From assembly GCA_050084985.1 (NCBI GenBank), contig JBITNC010000002.1, positions 9,858,001 to 9,922,000 of the forward strand: a stretch of DNA of 64,000 bases. Reading direction: 5' to 3'. A program made the position numbers and the translations under genes. The DNA is from Nageia nagi. Its lineage: Eukaryota > Pinophyta. The notes under the pieces were generated by a model. It was given only the letters and a program-made list of their open reading frames with translations, was not told the origin of the DNA and ran no database searches. Positions 24,518 through 35,640 of this stretch are shown piece after piece (the stretch's first letter is position 1; the number at the start of each line of letters is the position of its first letter).

Positions 24518-24529
24518 TCATATAAAAGC
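24518..24529 (+). other. Very degenerate primer binding site
   Basis: TCATATAAAAGC matches the tRNA-iMet primer site TGGTATCAGAGC at 8 of 12 positions and lies two bases after the LTR. It is accepted only because of its position. Confidence 0.35.
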
Positions 24530-24576
24530 TTTGATATTTCTAGCTTGAGGGGATGAAGGTAAGATATATAGTTACC

Positions 24577-25905
24577 ATGAATAATTCTAAATATGGTCCA
24601 AAGGTTTTTCACCATTTGCTTTAGAGGTTCAAGGAAGAGAAGATCCTGTTAGAAGAAAGGAGGAAGCTCATTTGGTATTTTGGTGAAAGACATGTGGACA
24701 TAATGTGTAAAAAGAAAGGGAGTCTACATATTCCTAGACCAAATTGGACACACAAAACAACACCATGGATTAAGATCTTACTTCAAATCTATCATTGTAT
24801 GGTTGAGGGATTCTAGAGAGATGTCACCTTTCATGTGTATTAAGATTTTCTAGGGTACGAGGTGAGTGCCTAGGATGGAGGTACAGTTGGAGGATTTGAT
24901 TCCATTATAGCTCTAATTCTTGATCCAAAAGATGATTTGGTTAAGGAGACTACCTTATATAAGAAGAAGAAGACTGAATGGAAGATAGCACCTCGATCTA
25001 GTGCCACTAGCCCCAAACTATGAGCCATTATAGAAGTGATCTTGGTGAAGAGTATGGATGCTATAATCCAGAAGGGAGATATTGAAGGGGCCTACATATT
25101 CACAATGGCCAAAGGAGATCACACATTAGACACTATGGAGGTCAAGAAGCATTCATTCAAGATCCAAGGCATCCTAGATCAATATCCAAATGTGCTTGAG
25201 AATAATTCCCTAGATCATGAAAAGAAGATAGAAGGAGAAGTCATGTTGCAACATGAGGAGCTAGGAGGGGCCATATTTTTTATGGAGGAGTCCCCACACC
25301 CCATGTTGCAATCTAAAGAGCTAAGAAAGGGTACATTTTTCATGGAGGAGTCCCCACACCCCACTTTACATTCCAGAGATCTTAGAGGGGGTACATTAAG
25401 GATGGAAGAGCTCTTATGTCCTACATTGTAGTTTGAGGAGCATGGAGTGTGCACAGTTGGATTGGAGGAGACATCATGGTCTATGTTGTACATGAGGAGG
25501 CCTAGGCATCCCATGTTGGAGGAAGAAGTGGTTGATCACCCTACCTTGGGTCTGAAGGAGCTAGCACCTACCACATTTGATGAGGGAGGAGTAGAAGATG
25601 CTATGGAGAATCTTTAGGATTTTGGATACCTAATGTTTGAGATGGGAGTAACGGAACCTCTCACATGGATCTTTAGGATACTTGGAAACCTCATGTTTGA
25701 CCTTGAGAAGTTGAGGCAAGTAATGTTAAGCCTCGAAGAGAGATTCATTAATCTAGATTCTTGGAGAGATTGGGCAACATGGATCCATAAGGATCTTAGC
25801 ATGGAGAATGAGCTTATTGCTTTGGAAAGGTATGAATTGTTCTTCAATATAGCTTTTTTGATCACTAACCTTGTTTTAGGCATGAATAATTACAAACAAA
25901 AATGA
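24577..25905 (+). pseudogene. ORF1 of the non-autonomous element, unknown function
   Basis: From ATG 24577 one frame runs 443 codons to a TGA at 25903-25905. It is interrupted only by stops at 24622, 24814, 24841, 24871, 25021, 25429 and 25615, with no frameshift. The first third is basic and aromatic (RFKEEKILLEERRKLIWYFG, HIPRPNWTHKTTPWIK). The middle is charged (KDDLVKETTLYKKKKTEW). A 20-residue repeat rich in EESPHP follows at 25241-25500, then an amphipathic, probably helical end (LEKLRQVMLSLEERFINLD) and a hydrophobic C-terminus. By position it should be the structural (Gag-like) protein, but I see no Gag domain or CCHC knuckle. The preserved frame shows it was once translated. Confidence 0.6.
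25241..25500 (+). repeat. 60-bp (20-residue) tandem repeat inside ORF1
   Basis: Units are in exact 60-base register. Conserved blocks are GAG CTA (or CTT) AGA at the start, GGxACATTTTT, ATGGAGGAGTCCCCACACCCC and a closing AxGAG. Two units (about 25261-25380) are closely alike; those before and after are more diverged. The period is a multiple of three, so the frame is kept. Confidence 0.85.
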
Positions 25906-26024
25906 AGAGAGACTTGATAGCTACATCATTTACACATCCATTGGAGGATTCCCTCTTACAGTTTAAGTCGACAAGGAGATTCTTGTAGCCATGAGTGTGC
26001 AATGTTGTGTTCCAAATGACTATA

Positions 26025-27282
26025 TGAGATGTCGAATGTATGTATAGTTTTTCCATTCAGCCTTGTTGGTTTTAGATCTCACTTTAGAAGACAAAGGATT
26101 TGACAACATCATAATGAGAGTGATCATAGTATCATAAGCTATCATTGTTGGGAGGGTTATTGCTACAATCTTTCCAACCATAGTTGACATAATGATGAGG
26201 GCTGCATATGATGGTATGTTGATTGATAAAGTCAAGGTTGTATTGGGTGTTGTTGTCCACTCATTATGGGTTACATTTGATGATGTTATGGTTGTTGCAA
26301 GAGGAAGAGAAAACACTAATGTTTTTATACATGGGATTGATGCATTTAATGAATTTGAAGCTATTGTTCACATAGGCAAGATTGTGTTTGTTGACACTCT
26401 TTAGCTATGCTTGGAAGTGTATTGGTTGCCAAGGTGAAGGTGGTTGTTGATGCATCATCTTGTGATAGTTTGAGGGTTACTAATCACTTACTTTGGGCTA
26501 CACATGTTAAGGTATTAGCTAATGTTGATACAAGGATAATGATAGCATTTTTTGAGGATTCCATTCATGTATGAGGAGTTGCACTTGATGACATTTTGTA
26601 TGTACTTGATTGGACTGTGTATGAGGCCACAACTACCACTTGTTTGGAGGCTACACTTGAAGTCATGGGAGTGACCATAATGACTATTATCTTTTGCAAG
26701 AATGAAGAGATTTTTGTTGTAACAAGATGGAATGCAACTCCCATAAAGATCAAAATTATTGTTACAATGTTAGGGGCTATTGTGGGAGCTACTGGTAGCA
26801 CATCATTGCAAACTTCATGGACTACACATCCTAAAAATTTTGGGATTGTATTCATGCCACTACTTAAGGATAGAATTATGGTAGATTGGATGATGAAGAA
26901 GAGGGTTGTTTTAATGATGCATGGGACTATCTTTGCATGCCTTGATTTGAGAGTTATCTTTCATGAATTGAGAACTGAGATTGATGTCTCTTTGATTACT
27001 ATTAGTATATGTCTTGTTATTATGTATTGTGCTGATGGTTTGAGGATTGTTATCTTTGATTTGATGGCATTCTTAAGAACTAATGGTGAGTCATTGCATG
27101 CTAATTTTTGGAAGGCTATTGAACACACCCTTGAGGTTGAGTTTGTTGATCTTGATGTGGTTTCAATGGACACTTGGAGAGTTGTGTATCTACATGATGA
27201 TGTTATCTTGGCACTCTTGAAGCATGATGGATTCTATTCTCTGAGATGCTTTGGGATCCTAGATTGTATTGTAGTTGCTTAA
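26025..27282 (+). pseudogene. ORF2 of the non-autonomous element, unknown function
   Basis: A second coding stretch of about 420 codons. The first part lies in one frame up to about 26400, with stops near 26047 and 26138. A one-base shift at about 26396-26407 then leads into the frame that runs to a stop at 27280-27282, with a TGA at 26572. The protein is unusually rich in Val, Ile, Met and Asp (KVVLGVVVHSLWVTFDDVMV; KVKVVVDASS; LEVEFVDLDVVSMD). Alternating hydrophobic strands suggest a beta-rich fold, but there is no clear membrane span or catalytic motif. Weak internal similarity (LWVTFDDVMVV against VALDDILYVL) hints at internal repeats. Function unknown. Confidence 0.5.
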
Positions 27283-27296
27283 GGGTAAGAAATCTC

Positions 27297-27310
27297 AGGA
27301 GGGTAAGCTT
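27297..27310 (+). other. Polypurine-like tract before the 3' LTR
   Basis: AGGAGGGTAAGCTT lies directly before the right LTR. It is purine-rich in its first nine bases and decayed after that. Confidence 0.5.
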
Positions 27311-28765
27311 TATGATGTTCAATTTGAGCAAATGATAAATTATATCATGACCACTTTGTAACCTATAGTTAGTTCATGTGCATAGTGTGATTGTGCAAAT
27401 CAAGGTAGAAGCTTATGGTCCTATGGACCCCATTGTGAGCCCAAAAATGGTACATTTGCCCTTAAGTAGTAACATGTGATGTTGTGTATGCGTAATACTA
27501 AATTATAGGAATCCCAATGTAGTATTGTTATGTGTGGGTAATCCTAAACTGTGGGAATCCCAATATAGTGTTGTCATGTGTGGGTTAGCATAGATTGTGG
27601 GAATTGTTATAACATCCCCTTTTAGAAGATAGAGTTCACCATAGGTATTGGAGAGCTAATATGATTTATTCTTGGATAGGGCATCTCATGGGAATCATTT
27701 TAATAGGTCACATGATATGGTTTCATCAAGAAATGGAGTTATGGTCTCTTGAAGTTCACCAATTGAACTCATCTTCCACCTCATGGCTACCCACAAAAAT
27801 CTATAAATAGCTCCATATTGACTTCTTGAAATGTGATGTCCCACTTCTTGAGATGTGAGTATGTTGTAATGTATATTCAATGCATGTAACAATAGTAATG
27901 GGACCATTTTTCTAAGATGTGATGCATGATTCCAAGGCATTGCATATCTAGCCGTTGGATCTTGTGATTACTGGTATCCTTAGGCAACATTGGAATAGAG
28001 AGGCATGCACATGATTCCTAGGTGATATCTAGGAGAGACTATATATTGAGGATGAGGATCCATTATGAGGTTACCACTTATTATACATTTTCTTATACCA
28101 GACCCAATCAGGCTTTCAAGTCTTGGTGGTGTTGAGCAATATTCCTAGATAGCTTCTAGAGGAGTGACAAGGTTGGGAGCTTGACATTATATGGTTTAGG
28201 TGGTTCACCTATCCCATTCAGTGGTATTTTATGGTGAGCTTATACCTTCATTGGTCTTGAGGGTTCGATGAGACTCCTTCGTAAGATAAAATTTGAATGT
28301 TGATGGAGTTAGTCTTTCCCATTGCATGTTTGGCTTGAGGAGGGTTTGGAACCCTATATAGGAGTGTTGAATCTCTATTGTATTTCATTTTCATTCCATA
28401 ATAAAATACATATAATTTTACCTCTCATCATTATGTTGTTCTATTATGTGCATGTGTTGTGATATACTGGTGTTGGAAGCTTGTGTTGGCTTCATATTAT
28501 TGTGTGTACCCATCGTTGGTATTTTGGTGTTGTCCATTATTGTTGTAAGGAATTCATGGGGTTTGCATAGTATTGGAGAAGCCCTAGGGACTAATGTCAG
28601 CATTTGGTGGATCTCATTTGGTGTTGTGTGTTGTTAGGAGCCCTAGGAGGCCCACATTGGTGTGTTGAGGTGTTTATGTACCCTAGAGGGAAATCATTGG
28701 GTGTTTAAGGGTTGTACAAGCCCTAGCTTGGGTTTTTTTGCTAAGGGTGAATTTAGAACATTACA
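27311..28765 (+). repeat. 3' LTR of the non-autonomous element
   Basis: Starts TATGATGTTC, the decayed form of the partner's TGTGACATCC, and ends ATTACA. It carries TATAAATA at 27802-27809 and CCTATATAGG near 28350 followed by AATAAAATAC near 28398, a plausible promoter/polyadenylation pair. Confidence 0.88.
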
Positions 28766-28770
28766 AACAT
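28766..28770. repeat. Right target-site duplication (AACAT)
   Basis: Exact copy of 23049-23053 directly after the LTR. Confidence 0.85.
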
Positions 28771-30680
28771 AAATAATTGGTAGTCCATATTTCTCTTGAG
28801 GAAGAATGATTGGATTCTAGACATATACTATCAATGGTTCTAGGAAGATTGACAGGTGGATTACTTAGTGTTTGTTTTCTAGTTGATGTCATTTTACATA
28901 CCAAAATGACCTATGGTCCTAAATATTTATGAGGATGAATTTCATAAAAGTGCATCCTTCAATTAATGTTTCTTCATCTTGTCAACTATTTGAGCACATA
29001 AGGAATTATAATATTGGGCCTTCCTCTAGCAATGATCTTTCATATCAATACACTAATTTACTTAGTGGTAATGAAATTCAAACACTATGACCAATATAAT
29101 ACTTTTACAATAGATTAATTATAGAATAATATTACTAATTAAAATGATGATAAAATTATAGCAAGATTTATATTGCAATGGTAAGAAACTCTCATTGTGA
29201 TGATAACAATGCACTTGGTTATCCCAGCATGGTTATCCCATGAGGAGAACCATCACTTTCTCAACTCAACAACCAATCCAACACAACTATTATCACAACC
29301 TCACAAATAGATCCTTCTTATAATAATACTTTAACCTTTTCTTCACTTGAACACAACACAACACAATACTTTGATATACTTAGAATATTTAACTTATGAC
29401 ACTTAGACTCAATATGTACTTATAAATGTCTTCACAACTCACTCACAAGTAAAAATGAGCTTGAATTCACTTGGCATCACTTGAATCACACTTGAATTGC
29501 CTTCACTTGACTTAACTTTGCTTGCACTTGACTTGTTTTATATGCCTATAAAACTTCTCTATTTATAGGGTAGAAAATATATCTATATTTTTCTAACATT
29601 TAAATTTAAAATACATTATATCTCCATATTTAGAAATATCCAAACCACTTTTAGTAATATCCATGAGATGACATATAGATATTTTAGCACATAATCCTTT
29701 TCTATAAATTACTTTTAAATATCAACAACTACTTCCACATCATCACACATATCCTTATGCCACATAATCCTCTGGACAATTCAAGAATATATACCTTTTA
29801 GATATAACCCATGGATATTTCTTGTACTTACCATTATTTACTTTTAGCATTAGCCTTTTACCATACAAAAATTTGGCATTTATCATTTACCTTTTATATT
29901 TTACCATTTACCATTTACTATTTATCATTTACCATTTTCCATTAATTGGTTTACTTTTTATTGAACCTCACCAACTTAAAGCCTCCATAATACACTTGTA
30001 CTACCAATAATTGTTATATATAACTATCTCTTTATTTTGAATGCATCATTATTCTATTGTGGTTGTCACTATATCTTGTTGGTAGGCATTTTTATGTTGC
30101 ACAACTAGTTAGTATCTAGGCACTATTATTGACTATGAAGTATACCATTTACATATAGATACAATATATTTAGTGGAAAAGTTTAAGAAAAATAGCTTTT
30201 TCCCCTTATAATTTCCACTCCATCCTCGAAGTAGGAAAGTTTTTAAATAGGAGTCTAACAAATCTTCAACTTGTCATGGTTGACCTGCTTGGAAATTGAA
30301 GTACCACTCAATTATTCAAGTTTGTGCATTCAATTAAGATATATTACAGTTGAATTAAGGAAATTAGGGAAGCACAAGATGGTAACATGTGTGAGTGAAT
30401 AATTTAGCATAAAGGAAGATCTAATCTTAAGGTAAGTATTTCCAATCATTCTTTCTCTAATTTAAATCTCCATAGATCAACACCTTAGTATTTTGCTCGC
30501 CATAGCAATCCTAAGGTAGTTATGAATTCTGTTGAAGACTATGACCACACCCTTCATAGTTTCACTCTCAGCAATTGATCGGAGATGGGTTCTATTAGTC
30601 AAGCATGGTTAAATGTTTCTAATACCAAAGGTGAAATGGGACCTCCCCTAATGTAAAAAATAATCAATAATCAAACCAAT
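28771..30680. other. Unassigned stretch, possible minus-strand LTR-like promoter
   Basis: No sustained reading frame. On the minus strand CTATAAATAGAG near 29549-29560 resembles an LTR TATA box. A short TTTACCATTTACCAT-type simple repeat runs from about 29875 to 29945. I found no partner repeat. Confidence 0.35.
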
Positions 30681-31300
30681 TTGAAAATTTTGGAGCATAT
30701 CATTTTGCAGGTAGAAGAGCTTGGTCACTTTAATCTAATTAATAAAATTCATGGTACAAAACCAAACATAGACTTGATCCAAGAGTGGATTCACCTTCGA
30801 TGGAAATTCAAGAATGGAGTTGCAATAATGACAATACCAAATGATTTCATCTTATTCATATTTGGATCTAACAAAGATAGAGATCAAATCCTAGGTAGAC
30901 CATGGTTCTTTGGAAAGAAAGGATTACTGCTTGAGAAATGTAAGCTAAGATTTGATCCCAAGAAGTTTCAAATAATGAAGGCTCCAATATGGGTCACTCT
31001 CCCAAAATTATCGATCAAATTTTGGAATCAGAGTTTTTGAAGGAATTGTGAATTCCTTTAGAAATTTTATGGCCTTAAATGTAGTTATGAAGGCTCACTT
31101 TAGACTGATTGAATCTATAATGTATGTAATGATCAACTTTAGCATTAAACCTTCTACTACTATCACCCTAAAATCAAAATTGGGAGATCACATTCAAGAA
31201 CTTCATTATGAGAGAAATAATTTCCTTTGTTCAATTTGCACTTAGGTGAGGTACAATGAACTTTCATGCCTAGCCAAGATCACTATAGTTGGATCAGATT
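30681..31300 (+). pseudogene. DUF4283-type ORF1 of a LINE or related repeat, remnant
   Basis: The open 119-codon stretch has the layout of the plant DUF4283 domain: IQEWIHLRWKFKNGVAI, then NDFILFIFGSNKDRDQIL, GRPWFFGKKGLLLEK and PIWVTLPKLSIKFWN. Beyond the stop at 31038, broken frames lead to a degenerate zinc knuckle (CSICT...NELSC with His replaced by Tyr) near 31225-31275. DUF4283 followed by a CCHC knuckle is typical of plant L1 ORF1 and of many repeat-derived plant proteins. No endonuclease or RT follows, so only a fragment remains. An A-rich tail at about 31978-31990 may be its 3' end. Confidence 0.65.
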
Positions 31301-32049
31301 GAAAGATCTGAAGGATTAAATAAAAATTGAATACATCAGAAGAGTCAGATGAAGAAGAACCACAAGAAGAAATAAATATTCCTGGGCCTATGTACAACAC
31401 GAAGGAGAGCATGAAATATGTGGGATTCATGAACCATAAAACTATGAGGAAGATACTTTGGGAAAGATTGACACTACAAAGAAGAATAAATAAAGATCAA
31501 AGAAGAAGGTGATAAAGATGCAAGAAGATTCAAGTGAGACGAGCGGTAAGATGGAATATCATAGAATCACTCGTAGCACATCACCAAAGTTGGATGTGGA
31601 TCAAATACATATGTAGTATGGCCAAATGAAGGAGAACTCATAGAGAAGGAGACAATGAAATAAATAGCAGATGAAAAATAAACAACACTCTAGGTATTTG
31701 GGATAGGTTTCCTACTCAAACCTAGGAATCTCTAAAAGTAACTAAGAACTCAGGAAGGATACACTATGGTATTTGTAGTTATTTTAGATGTAATATTCTA
31801 TACTTAGAGTTTTGATTTTTAAAAAGACTTTGTTATGTAACTGGAATCCGGGTTGTGAATTTCCATTAGTTTTATATCATCCTCAACCTATATAAAATAA
31901 ATAGGAATATGATGGAATGTTTGATATTTTTTTTAACAGGTTGGGTTCCTATTTAAAAAACCCTTAATTTTATCCTTACCAAAAAAAAATTTGTATGTTC
32001 CATTATCATGAACTACTACTATCTTGTCTAATCCACCTACTTTGATAGT
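31301..32049 (+). other. Decayed 3' part of the DUF4283 repeat with A-rich tail
   Basis: Short acidic frame (EESDEEEPQEE near 31330-31375), then non-coding DNA ending in ACCAAAAAAAAAT near 31978. Consistent with a truncated LINE 3' end; no target duplication found. Confidence 0.35.
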
Positions 32050-34050
32050 AACTTACTATATTTTCTCTTGTGATGCCTAGAATCATATATCATAACTAGA
32101 TCATTAACCTTGAATGGGGACCATTTCAACTTGTTACATCAAAATACTCTATTTTCTTGATTTTCTTCTTTTCAATAGTCTTATTAGCTACTTAGCACAT
32201 CTCTTATAATTGTTGAAGTTGCATTAATCTATCATCAATAGATCCTCCTTCATCCTTTAATTTTCTTGAAATAGTTCTTAAAGTTGGAATAACAAATTCA
32301 ATAGGCAAAATAAGATCAATTCCATATGCTAAATGGAAGGGAGAACATCTATTTTATTTGTTCATTATAGCTCTATATGCTTATAGTGTTGAATGAATCC
32401 TTTTATCCCATGTATGTACCTACAATGTTTCATCCTTAGTAGTTATCTAATATAAGATATGATTAGTTTGTTCTGCCTAGTAATTAATGTTTTATTTGTA
32501 GGTGGTTTCCTTTCTATACTTGATTATAAATTGACTTGTCAAAGGTTTTACTACCTTATTGATGAAGTGGGTTTCTTGATCTCTTACAATATCTAATGGA
32601 CATCAAAATCTTATCGCAATGCACTTATATAAAAATCTTTCTACCTCTTCCATTGACGCTTCTTTCAATGGTATTTCTTCTACCCACTTAGTCAAATAAT
32701 TTATAGCCATAAGAATATATCTATTTTACCTTGGTGTAAGAGGGAGTGGTTCTACAATATCCATTCATCATTTCTCAAATGATCCTATTGGAAGAATAAG
32801 ACATAATGGTGTTGATTTTATTCTATGATTCCCATAAGATTGACAAACATCATAATTTTTACAATAATTGAAATAATCTTCAAAAAGAATGGACAAGTAA
32901 TAAGTTGCATCCAATACTCTTTTTACCATCAATTTCTTGGAAAAGTATCCTCTACATATACCATCATGCACCTCTCTTATTAACTCCTTCCTTTGATCTT
33001 ATCCAATGGCATGAAGATATTTTCCATATGTTCAAACTCTATATAACACCTCATCCATAAGTGTATAAGGTCTACTTGTCTAAGTAATTTTCCTTTTTAT
33101 CTTGGATGTTGCCCTCTTTGGAAATTTGACTCACTCAAGTAATTTAAATATTAATGTACTAATTTGGAATTATCTCTATAGAAAATAAATTTGCATCAAG
33201 AAAATCATTGTCATCATCATAAGAATATTCAATGCTCTCATATGCTCTAGATAGTGCATTAACATTGATATGCTTTTTACCCTATCTATCTTCAATAACA
33301 AACTTATATTCATATAATATGAGTATCCACCTTGCAATCCTTCCCATAGGATTAGGTTTATTTATGACATACTTCAAAGCTTGATGACTAGTAACCATAA
33401 TGAACTTTTTTCCCAACAAGTAATTTCTAATTTCTTGAAAGAAAAAATTATAGCTAAAGCTTTTTTCCAGTAATCATATAATTTAACTCAGCATTAATCA
33501 TTTGTCAACTCCCAAAATGGAGAGGGTACTCATTTTCATCTTTATCTTTTTAATTGAGTGTACTACCTGATGCCTTATTTGATGCATCAATATAAACTAT
33601 GAATGACTTACTCCAATAAGGATTCTTCAAAAAAAGGTTTTGTTACAAATGCTTGCTTTAGATCCTCTTGCTTATTTTCTTGGTTCATACGAAATATGCT
33701 TCTTCAAAAAGTCATTCAATGGTTGGGCAATCTTGGAGAAATTTTTTATCAATCTCCTATAGTACCCAACATGCCCTAATAAATATCTTAACTTGCTCTT
33801 ATTCCCTAGGAATGGAAGCCTCTTAATCTTAGCCACCTTCTCTAGATTCATTTCAACATCACTCTTGGATGTAGCATGTCTCAAGAGTACTCCCTTCAAA
33901 CATCTAAAAATACATTTGGTTGGATTCAATGATGCTCTTTCTTCTTGAATATTTCAAAATCCTTCTCAATTTGCTCCAAATGATTTTCCTTCTTTTCATA
34001 TATACAAAAATCATCTAGAAAAACTCTAATGAATGTTCTAATATATGGCT
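32050..34050 (-). pseudogene. Ty3/gypsy pol fragment (RT end, RNase H, integrase)
   Basis: On the minus strand, starting near 34045, the RT palm motif appears as VFLDDFCIY, then LNPTKCIF, LLRHATS and GHVGYYRRLIKNFSKIAQPL (33672-33929). RNase H follows in fragments to about 33300. The integrase follows with REVHDGICRGYFS, CQSYGNHRI, a tract aligning to the usual NYLTKWVE-I-LK core, QETHFIN and AYRAIMNK to about 32250, ending near LILPIEFVIPT. There are many stops and small frameshifts. Gag, protease and LTRs were not found, so this is an internal fragment unrelated to the plus-strand elements. Confidence 0.75.
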
Positions 34051-34589
34051 AAAAAAACTCAATTCATAAGTCTCTACAATGTACTTGGAGCACTATACAA
34101 TTCAATTCCTAGATGCAGAGCCCTCCATGGTAGACCATGCATTTGCAGTTGCACCCATGATTCATCCCAAGCTTACTACAGATTCGTAGCCTTCAAAACG
34201 ATGAAGCCCTCCTTCAAAACATTTAACCTTCATGAGAAAGAAGTCCAATCGTTATCTGAATTCCCCTGTGTTCATAGTATCCAAACTCTCTTAAAGAACA
34301 ACCCAACCATATTTTTTATTAAAGAAAAATAATATTTTTTTTCAATAATTGCACTCTCTTATACAAATATAGATAACTATTGTTGATCGTAATTAGTTGA
34401 ATTTATTAGAGCACCGTTTTGGTATTTGCGTTTTTTCTTTTACGAAGGTTCAATGTCTTCATTTATTTTTCTCTTTTAAACCCAAAGACCTAAAAAGAAT
34501 TCAGTAATAGCAATGTATTGGTTGAAGTCCAATCTCTAAAAAGATCGAATGACATACACATCAACGCACCTTCATTTTCAAGGTAACCT
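34051..34589. other. No gene recognised
   Basis: A plus-strand 95-codon frame at 34045-34332 overlaps the edge of the gypsy fragment. It shows no domain and I treat it as chance. Confidence 0.4.
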
Positions 34590-35640
34590 CAATATAATCA
34601 TTATTTCCCTGTCAGGACATCGTTGCCTTTAGCTTTCCAGCAGGGCATCCCAAATAGTCCTCATGAGAGATGGACATGAGTGAAAACCCTAGTTAACGTA
34701 ACAGCCAGGCAAATCCATAACCACTAAAGTTCTGAACCCACCACCGCCGTCGCCGTCTGCCACGCGTATTCCACGTCATACTTGAAGTGAAATGAAAGTG
34801 GCTGGTCGGTGCGATCATGTGAGCCTGACCTGGCAATGGATTGACCCGCGGGGAACCGATGATAACCTCGCATTCCCATGGTAGGTGCCGTTTCAATTTT
34901 AATTCGGATTTCACATGAAGGAATGCGAGGAATCCAACGCCAGAAAACCCGTCCCATTATCATGCCCTTCTCGAAGCAATCTGCATACTTTCACGTCATC
35001 CAGTCTGGCGTCATTGTGACTGGTAGTAGGAAGCCAACATAAAGGGAAGGGATGCAGCAAAATCCTACCAGTCTCCTGTTATAGGCTAAAAAATGATAAG
35101 GTCGTTGAAATCATCGTACTTTTATGGTGGGGAGCAGTTATGATTAGGTGGATGCTCACTGTCAAATCTGTTGAAAACCGTTTGCTTGGAGGAGAAGATA
35201 CAAGCTGTCGCCGACGCTTTTTTCTTTGGAGATCTGACTGAGAATGCCTGTCTCCCCTTCCCTTATCCATTTATCCTGTCGACGTGTATTCTCGTTTAGT
35301 TCTTTTGCGTGAATCGTAAAAGTTGTATTTGAGCTTTTGTAGCAGAATGGTGGCAGCGGGACAGCCAAATGCCAATGCCATGTTCGGTGGATTGGAGGAG
35401 AAGTTTCTTAAAAAGATGGTAATTGTCTCCATCTAAGGTGAGGAGTGAGAAGTGAGGAGGCAGCCTGACGCCAGTGTTGTAAACAGAAAGCAAAAGAAAA
35501 AGGAATATTAGGTCTGAGTTGTATTCAAGGAATGGATCTGGCAGTTGCAGCCGTGTTATATTTTGTCAACGGTAGTGTTAGGTGTACCCTCTGCTATTTG
35601 CTAGGAGAAGGATACGTTTAAATGAGTGATTAATTATGAG
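34590..35640 (+). promoter_or_regulatory. GC- and CpG-rich island, possible 5' region of a host gene
   Basis: Base composition changes sharply here. CpGs are frequent (for example CACCGCCGTCGCCGTCTGCC at 34742), while the rest of the window is AT-rich and CpG-poor. It contains no transposon motif, no long ORF, and the small ORF at 35347. Keeping CpGs suggests little germline methylation, as at promoters. Part of it (from about 35100) recurs degraded at 39770-40320. Confidence 0.4.
35347..35436 (+). CDS. Small ORF or first-exon candidate with splice-donor-like end
   Basis: ATG at 35347 opens 29 codons beginning MVAAGQPNANAMFGGLEE and ending KFLKKM followed by GTAATT at 35419, which could be a splice donor. 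Without splicing the frame stops at 35434-35436. The Ala/Gly/Glu/Lys composition and CpG-rich context look like a genuine plant coding start. No downstream exon could be recognised, so it may be a first exon cut off by later insertions, or an upstream ORF. The degraded copy at 40033 keeps the ATG but has lost the frame. Confidence 0.3.
   Translation: MVAAGQPNANAMFGGLEEKFLKKMVIVSI

Larger units (their letters stand above)
23054..28765 (+). mobile_element. Non-autonomous LTR retrotransposon with two unknown ORFs
   Basis: A 5,712-bp element bounded by LTRs of 1,462 and 1,455 bp (TGTGACATCC start, ATTACA end) and exact AACAT target duplications. The 2,795-bp interior has no protease, integrase, RT or RNase H motif in any frame, so movement would need enzymes from another element. 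Instead it holds two plus-strand decayed ORFs (24577-25905 and about 26025-27282) without a match I recognise. By structure it belongs with large retrotransposon derivatives or TR-GAG-like elements. A polypurine-like tract precedes the right LTR. The orientation is set by the ORFs, the tract and TATA boxes. Confidence 0.85.

Noticed and set aside
26565-27173. Minus-strand ORFs opposite ORF2 of the non-autonomous element
   Set aside because: They are shadows of the longer plus-strand frame, which is continuous with coding sequence on both sides.
34045-34332. A 95-codon plus-strand ORF beside the gypsy fragment
   Set aside because: It overlaps the edge of the antisense RT fragment and has no domain or compositional sign of coding.
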